In this document: piece after piece, positions 59,533 through 64,000 of the stretch
Layout: each line of letters opens with the position of its first letter
How positions within the stretch are numbered: position 1 is the stretch's first letter
DNA from: Arminella tubonensis
GTDB taxonomy: Bacteria > Pseudomonadota > Alphaproteobacteria > Rhizobiales > Rhizobiaceae
Assembly (NCBI RefSeq): GCF_003240585.1
Contig: NZ_PCDP01000045.1
Coordinates: 1 to 64,000, forward strand
Direction: 5' to 3'
DNA: 64,000 nucleotides
Notes under the pieces: generated by a model
What the model saw: the letters and a program-made list of their open reading frames with translations, nothing else
Database searches by the model: none
What the model was told of the DNA's origin: nothing
Program-made: the position numbers and the translations under genes

Positions 59533-61599
59533 ATGGATGACAACAACGATCTCTTTTCCGCAATACCGGCTTCTCAGAAGCAACCGGTAGAAAAGCCCGT
59601 CGTGCCGGCTGAAAGGGTAGCGCCGGTCGCCGCGGCCGCGCGCCCTCAGCCGCCGTCGCAATCCAATTCCGAAAATTACGATGCATCGGCTATCCGCGTG
59701 CTCGAAGGCCTTGAGCCAGTGCGCATGCGCCCCGGCATGTATATCGGCGGCACGGACGAAAAGGCGCTGCATCATCTCTTTGCCGAAGTCATCGACAACT
59801 CGATGGACGAGGCCGTCGCCGGCCATGCCAACTTCATCGAGGTGCATCTCGACATCAAGGGCTACCTGACGGTCAGCGACAACGGCCGCGGTATTCCTGT
59901 CGAGAACCACCCACAGGTGCCCGGCGTTTCGACACTCGAAGTCATCATGACCAAGCTTCACGCCGGCGGCAAATTCGACGGCAAGGCCTATGAAACCTCC
60001 GGCGGCCTCCACGGCGTCGGCGTTTCGGTCGTCAACGCGCTTTCGGATGATCTCGAGGTCGAGGTCGCCCGCAATCGCAAGCTCTACCGCCAGCGCTTCT
60101 CACGCGGCCTGCCTCAGGGCGGCCTGGAGGAACTGGGCGACGTCCACAATCGCCGCGGCACCCGCGTTCGCTTCCACCCCGATCCGCAGATTTTCGGGGA
60201 TCACGCCAAGTTCGATCCGGCCCGCGTTTTCCGCATGGCGCGCTCGAAGGCCTATCTGTTCGGCGGCGTCGAAATCCGCTGGAGTTGCGACCCAGGCATG
60301 CTGCCCGAGGGCTCGGAGACTCCCGAAAAGGCGGTCCTGCATTTTCCGGGCGGCCTGAAGGACTACCTGCAGGCGACGATGGGCAAGGAGTTCACGGTTA
60401 CCCGTGAGATATTCTCCGGAAAATCGGAAAAAGCGAATGGCCATGGTTCGCTTGAATGGGCGATCACCTGGTATGGCGGCGATCCGCAGGTTCACTCCTA
60501 TTGCAACACCATCCCGACCACCGAAGGCGGCACGCACGAGGCCGGCCTCCGGATTGCGCTGCTGAAGGGATTGAAGAATTACGCTGATCTGACGCAGAAC
60601 AAGCGCGCGGCCGGCATCACCACTGATGACGTGATGATCTCAGCAGTCGGAATGTTGTCTGTCTTCATTCGCGAGCCGGAGTTTGTCGGCCAGACCAAGG
60701 ACAGGCTGGCAAGTGCCGAGGCGCAGCGCATTGTCGAAAACGCATTGCGCGATCCCTTTGACCATTACCTCGCCGACAATCCCGGCGAGGCCGAAAAGCT
60801 GCTCGACTGGGTGATCGAACGAGCCGAAGAGCGCCTTCGCCGCCGCAAGGAGAAGGAAGTCGGCCGCAAGACCGCCGTTAGAAAACTCCGCCTTCCCGGC
60901 AAGCTCGCCGATTGCGCGCAGAACACTGCAGCCGGCGCCGAGCTTTTCATCGTCGAAGGCGATTCGGCTGGCGGCTCCGCCAAGCAGGCGCGCAACCGCT
61001 CGAACCAGGCGATCCTGCCCTTGCGCGGCAAGATCCTCAATGTTGCCAGTGCCGGCCGCGAAAAGCTCACCGCCAACCAGCAGCTGTCCGATCTCATCCA
61101 GGCGCTCGGCTGCGCGACGCGCACGAAATATCGCGACGAGGATCTGCGCTACGAGCGCATCATCATCATGACCGATGCCGACGTCGACGGCGCCCACATC
61201 GCCTCTCTGCTGATCACCTTTTTCTACCAGGAAATGCCGGAACTGATCCGCGGCGGCCACCTGTTCCTGGCCGTCCCGCCGCTCTACAAGCTGACGCAGG
61301 GGGCAAAATCCGCCTACGCCCGCGACGATATCCACCGCCAGGAGCTGACGGACACCGTCTTCAAGGGCAAAGGCAAGATCGAGATCAGCCGCTTCAAGGG
61401 TCTCGGAGAAATGTTGCCCGCCCAGCTCAAGGAAACGACGATGGATCCGTCCAAGCGCACGTTGCTCAAGGTCGCCATTGACGATGTCGACTTCGAAGGC
61501 ACGAGGGTCGCTGTCGACAACCTCATGGGCACAAAACCAGATGCCCGTTTCCGCTTCATCCAGGAGCGCGCCGCTTTCGCGGAAAATCTCGACATCTGA
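59533..61599 (+). CDS. parE: DNA topoisomerase IV subunit B
   Basis: 688 residues. GHKL ATPase: VRMRPGMYIGGTDEKALHHL, EVIDNSMDEAV, SDNGRGIPV, TSGGLHGVGVSVVNALS; Toprim: FIVEGDSAGGSAKQARNRSN, IMTDADVDGAHI. The NRSNQAILPLRGKILNVASA stretch, shorter C-terminus (no GyrB insert) and the overall length favour ParE over GyrB. It decatenates daughter chromosomes with ParC. ATG at 59533; the Shine-Dalgarno is weak. Confidence 0.95.
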   Translation: MDDNNDLFSAIPASQKQPVEKPVVPAERVAPVAAAARPQPPSQSNSENYDASAIRVLEGLEPVRMRPGMYIGGTDEKALHHLFAEVIDNSMDEAVAGHANFIEVHLDIKGYLTVSDNGRGIPVENHPQVPGVSTLEVIMTKLHAGGKFDGKAYETSGGLHGVGVSVVNALSDDLEVEVARNRKLYRQRFSRGLPQGGLEELGDVHNRRGTRVRFHPDPQIFGDHAKFDPARVFRMARSKAYLFGGVEIRWSCDPGMLPEGSETPEKAVLHFPGGLKDYLQATMGKEFTVTREIFSGKSEKANGHGSLEWAITWYGGDPQVHSYCNTIPTTEGGTHEAGLRIALLKGLKNYADLTQNKRAAGITTDDVMISAVGMLSVFIREPEFVGQTKDRLASAEAQRIVENALRDPFDHYLADNPGEAEKLLDWVIERAEERLRRRKEKEVGRKTAVRKLRLPGKLADCAQNTAAGAELFIVEGDSAGGSAKQARNRSNQAILPLRGKILNVASAGREKLTANQQLSDLIQALGCATRTKYRDEDLRYERIIIMTDADVDGAHIASLLITFFYQEMPELIRGGHLFLAVPPLYKLTQGAKSAYARDDIHRQELTDTVFKGKGKIEISRFKGLGEMLPAQLKETTMDPSKRTLLKVAIDDVDFEGTRVAVDNLMGTKPDARFRFIQERAAFAENLDI

Positions 61600-61770
61600 A
61601 CGACGCGAAGCGGCATAGGCTCGAATTTCATTGAAACGACAGCCTACCGTAACGAAAGCGTCACGGAGCCGTGGATAGATGCATCGCGTGGATAGCAGGC
61701 GTGCGGCGAGATGACCGTGCGCTGAAACCGCGTCGATGACATTTCACCACACCGGATTTTACCGATCGCC

Positions 61771-62904
61771 ATGTTCAAGCCCTTTTTGACAACTGCGTCG
61801 CTGCTGCTCTTCCTTATCCAAGCTGCCGGCGCCACCGACATCGGGACTACAATCGATGTCCCCTGCCCGGTCGGAGATTGCCACGCCGGCATAGGCCTCT
61901 CCTATCTCGGCGAATTCGACATCCCGACAGGGTTCATGGAAAACGGTGTCGAAGTCGGTGGTCTCTCCGGGATCGATTTCGATCCTGCCACGGGTCGCTA
62001 CATAGCTATTAGCGACGATCGCTCCGAAAGAGCGCCAGCGCGCTTCTATCATCTCGACATCGACGTCGGCGCAGCAGGCCTCAAAAGCGTAGCTGTACTC
62101 GATCATGTCACGCTCATGGACAAGAACAATCTGCCGTTCATGATCAAGGGCGTTGACCCGGAATCAATTCGCATCGGCAGGGACGGCATCTACTGGAGCA
62201 GCGAAGGCGACGGCAAGGCGTTGATCCCGCCTTTCGTGCGCGTCGCCAAGCCTGACGGAACCTTTATCCGCGAGTTGCAGTTGCCGTCCGGTTTCATACC
62301 GACCGCCGACCACAGCACAGGCATCCGCGACAACCTCGCCTTCGAAAGCACCACTTTCCTGTCATCGGGCGACCTGATCGTCGGGCTCGAATCGGCGCTT
62401 TACCAGGATGGCCCGATGACCACCCTGACCAATGGCAGCCTCGCCCGGATCATCCGCTACGACGCAGGCAGCGGCGTGCAAAAGGCGGAATATGTCTATC
62501 CGGTGTCACCAATTCCGCAGGCTCCCGCGAAACCCGGCGGTTGGAATGACTTTGGTGTTTCAGAAATGCTGGCCCTGGACGATCACCGCATCCTGGCGAT
62601 CGAGCGCGGTTATGCGCAAGGCGTCGGCAACTCCGTCGTGATCGAGATGTTCGACCTCGAAGGCGCCACTGATGTCTCCGGTATCGCCTCGCTGGCAACG
62701 AGCGATCAACCGATTGTGCCCGTCCGCAAAACCCAGATCGTCGACCTGCGCGCCCTCGGCGTCGCGCCTGACAATATCGAGGGGATAACCTTCGGCAAGG
62801 CGAAGGACGGCGCCGACGTGATGATCCTGGTCGCCGACAACAACTTCAACCCCACCCAGAAAACCCAGTTCTACGCGTTCAAGGTCCTCAGTCGTCCGCG
62901 CTAG
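61771..62904 (+). CDS. Secreted phytase-like esterase domain protein
   Basis: 377 residues with signal peptide (MFKPFLTTASLLLFLIQAAG). The body is the phytase-like/esterase-like beta-propeller (PF13449 type): VGGLSGIDFDPATGRYIAIS, VDPESIRIGRDGIYWSSEGD, FESTTFLSSGDLIVGLESAL and NIEGITFG. Members are common in alphaproteobacteria; phosphatase or esterase activity is predicted but not shown. Confidence 0.85.
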   Translation: MFKPFLTTASLLLFLIQAAGATDIGTTIDVPCPVGDCHAGIGLSYLGEFDIPTGFMENGVEVGGLSGIDFDPATGRYIAISDDRSERAPARFYHLDIDVGAAGLKSVAVLDHVTLMDKNNLPFMIKGVDPESIRIGRDGIYWSSEGDGKALIPPFVRVAKPDGTFIRELQLPSGFIPTADHSTGIRDNLAFESTTFLSSGDLIVGLESALYQDGPMTTLTNGSLARIIRYDAGSGVQKAEYVYPVSPIPQAPAKPGGWNDFGVSEMLALDDHRILAIERGYAQGVGNSVVIEMFDLEGATDVSGIASLATSDQPIVPVRKTQIVDLRALGVAPDNIEGITFGKAKDGADVMILVADNNFNPTQKTQFYAFKVLSRPR

Positions 62905-63040
62905 CTTCGCCGGCAATGGTCGTCTTCCGGCTGTCACGGCGAAGGATTATACACCTTGACGAGATGTCTCCCTTGAATCGGCCCATATCATGGCTCATAA
63001 CCGGTTCAACCAATAAGCAGTAAAGCAAGTCCGGGTGGGT

Positions 63041-64000
63041 ATGTTCGAGCGACAGAAGTCAAGGGAGCCGAGATGGCTGGGGCCCTCCGCGCCGGCGCGC
63101 ATGGCCCTGATTCCGTCTATTTCGGCGGCGCGTTGGCTGCTGATCCTGATCGCGCTCGCGGGCATCTATTTTTTCTACGGCTTTATCGTCCCGGTGCTTG
63201 CAGCACTCGTGATCGGCTTTGCCACATGGCCGCTCTATGGCGATCTCCGGCGGCGGGTCGGCAACAAGACGATTGCCGCGACGATCGCGATTGTCCTCAT
63301 CGTCACCTTCCTCGTTCTGCCGATCGTGTTTGCGGTCATTTATACCTCAGGTGAGATCAAGGAGTGGTTTGCCTGGGCGGTACATGCCAATCGCTTCGGC
63401 GCGCCGACGCCGCAATGGATCGAGGTGTTGCCTGTCGTCGGCCCATGGCTTGGCGAGCAATGGACACGCTATATCGGCAGCCCCGGTTCGATCGGCGAAC
63501 TGGCACAGGTCGTCAGCGGCGCCAATATCGGCAATATCTACCGAGCGGTTCTGGCTGCCGGCGGTGGCGCCTTTCATGTCGTGCTGACGCTGCTGTTCAT
63601 GCTGATCGCACTGTTCTTCGTCTACCGTGACGGGCCGTCCTTCGTCCGTCAGCTTGACCTTCTCGGGGAGCGAATCCTGCCGAACCGCTGGGAGCGCATC
63701 TCCCGCGTCGTCCCGGCAACGATCAGTTCGACCGTCATGGGCATGACCGTGATCGCCATCGGCGAAGGCATAGTGCTTGGCGTGGCCTATTGGATCGCCG
63801 ACGTTCCCTCGCCGGTGACGCTTGGTGTCATCACCGGACTGATGGCTCTTGTCCCCGGAGGTGCCCCGCTCTCATTTACCCTGGTCTCGATCTATCTGCT
63901 TGCCAGCGGCGACCACGTCGCCGGCATCGGTCTGCTGATATGGGGAACGGTCGAGCTCTTCATCGTCGACAAGACACTAAGGCCCAAGCTCGTCGGCGGG
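63041..64000 (+). CDS. AI-2E family transporter (YdiK/PerM-like), cut by right edge
   Basis: 320 codons are visible from the ATG at 63041. Two helices near the start (WLLILIALAGIYFFYGFIVP) lead to the family LAALVIGFATWPLYGDLRRR loop, a cytoplasmic helix-rich part, then FFVYRDGPSFVRQLDLLGER and the late helices with GEGIVLGVAYWIADVPSPVT and LMALVPGGAPLSF. This is the UPF0118/AI-2E exporter fold. Most family members do not transport AI-2; substrate unknown. The C-terminus lies beyond 64000. Confidence 0.9.
   Translation, partial: MFERQKSREPRWLGPSAPARMALIPSISAARWLLILIALAGIYFFYGFIVPVLAALVIGFATWPLYGDLRRRVGNKTIAATIAIVLIVTFLVLPIVFAVIYTSGEIKEWFAWAVHANRFGAPTPQWIEVLPVVGPWLGEQWTRYIGSPGSIGELAQVVSGANIGNIYRAVLAAGGGAFHVVLTLLFMLIALFFVYRDGPSFVRQLDLLGERILPNRWERISRVVPATISSTVMGMTVIAIGEGIVLGVAYWIADVPSPVTLGVITGLMALVPGGAPLSFTLVSIYLLASGDHVAGIGLLIWGTVELFIVDKTLRPKLVGG

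Noticed and set aside
58420..60012. 530-codon version of the secreted hydrolase
   Set aside because: The extra 220 codons run across the parE start and have no motifs; a signal peptide marks the start near 59346 or 59304.
59533..61599. Possibility that this is gyrB
   Set aside because: Length of 688 residues and the NRSNQAILPLRGKILNV context fit ParE; GyrB in these bacteria is about 800 residues.

Overview
The window reads as chromosomal DNA of an alphaproteobacterium in or close to the Rhizobiaceae (Rhizobium, Neorhizobium or Agrobacterium type). The evidence is high G+C, the tight minus-strand run rlpA / D,D-carboxypeptidase / tmk / holB / metG / tatD / MBL hydrolase, the ppiD-trpD-trpC-moaC-moeA run, pyrG/secG/tpiA, ParE, DUF6481 and DUF6894 proteins, and sigma-EcfG type stress promoters. 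The species assignment is inference from gene content, not from a database search.

Layout. 0-0.1 kb: the 5' end of an IS30-type transposase running off the left edge. 0.2-7.7 kb: a minus-strand housekeeping cluster (MBL hydrolase, TatD, MetG, HolB, Tmk, a DacF-like carboxypeptidase homologue with altered active-site motifs, RlpA). 8.0 kb: tRNA-Ser(UGA). 8.2-20.3 kb: an accessory, stress-flavoured region: small unknown proteins, a ferritin-like DUF892 protein, a membrane-protein pair, an alpha/beta dehalogenase-like hydrolase, LigD, a BON-like protein, DUF6894, two transglutaminase-like proteases, a fatty-acid desaturase, and CspA followed by two charged helical proteins. Five sites in the window fit the GGAAC-N16-CGTT general-stress promoter exactly or with one mismatch. 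20.3-22.7 kb: cobalamin riboswitch, cbtB-cbtA, a divergent CobC-like phosphatase, and 3-methyladenine glycosylase. 22.8-26.0 kb: a marR-emrA-emrB efflux operon.

26.4-38.0 kb is the most unusual part. A LuxR-type regulator and about 1 kb of AT-richer non-coding DNA precede a type I secretion locus: an Asn/Asp/Ser/Thr-rich low-complexity protein whose ribosome binding site sits in a small hairpin, a terminator, a 682-residue protein with about six copies of a G-x2-Y-x2-N-x-I-x-Q-I motif, an ABC exporter with a long Pro/Gly-rich N-terminal extension, an HlyD adaptor, a small protein with a HEPN-like Rx4H motif, and a GNAT-TPR fusion. No RTX nonapeptides were seen.

38.0-44.0 kb: a DUF883 protein with a perfect EcfG promoter, then ppiD-trpD-trpC-moaC-moeA. 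44-49.4 kb: gnd, a divergent pair of citrate-synthase-family genes (one with an N-terminal HTH) around a 12-bp palindrome, and a divergent lysR/lysE pair. 49.6-53.9 kb: two class III cyclases facing each other, one with TolB-like and TPR regions, the other a CHASE2 protein coupled to a FecR-domain protein. 54-59.3 kb: NiCoT nickel/cobalt transporter, pyrG, secG, tpiA, a secreted hydrolase. 59.5-64 kb: parE, a phytase-like secreted protein, and an AI-2E-family membrane protein truncated by the right edge.

Links between genes: the CbtAB and NiCoT transporters and the B12 riboswitch point to cobalt/B12 homeostasis. The EcfG-type promoters connect DUF892, LigD, BON, DUF6894 and DUF883 genes into a probable PhyR-NepR-EcfG stress regulon. 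The type I locus looks like a dedicated export system for one or two surface or extracellular proteins of unknown function.
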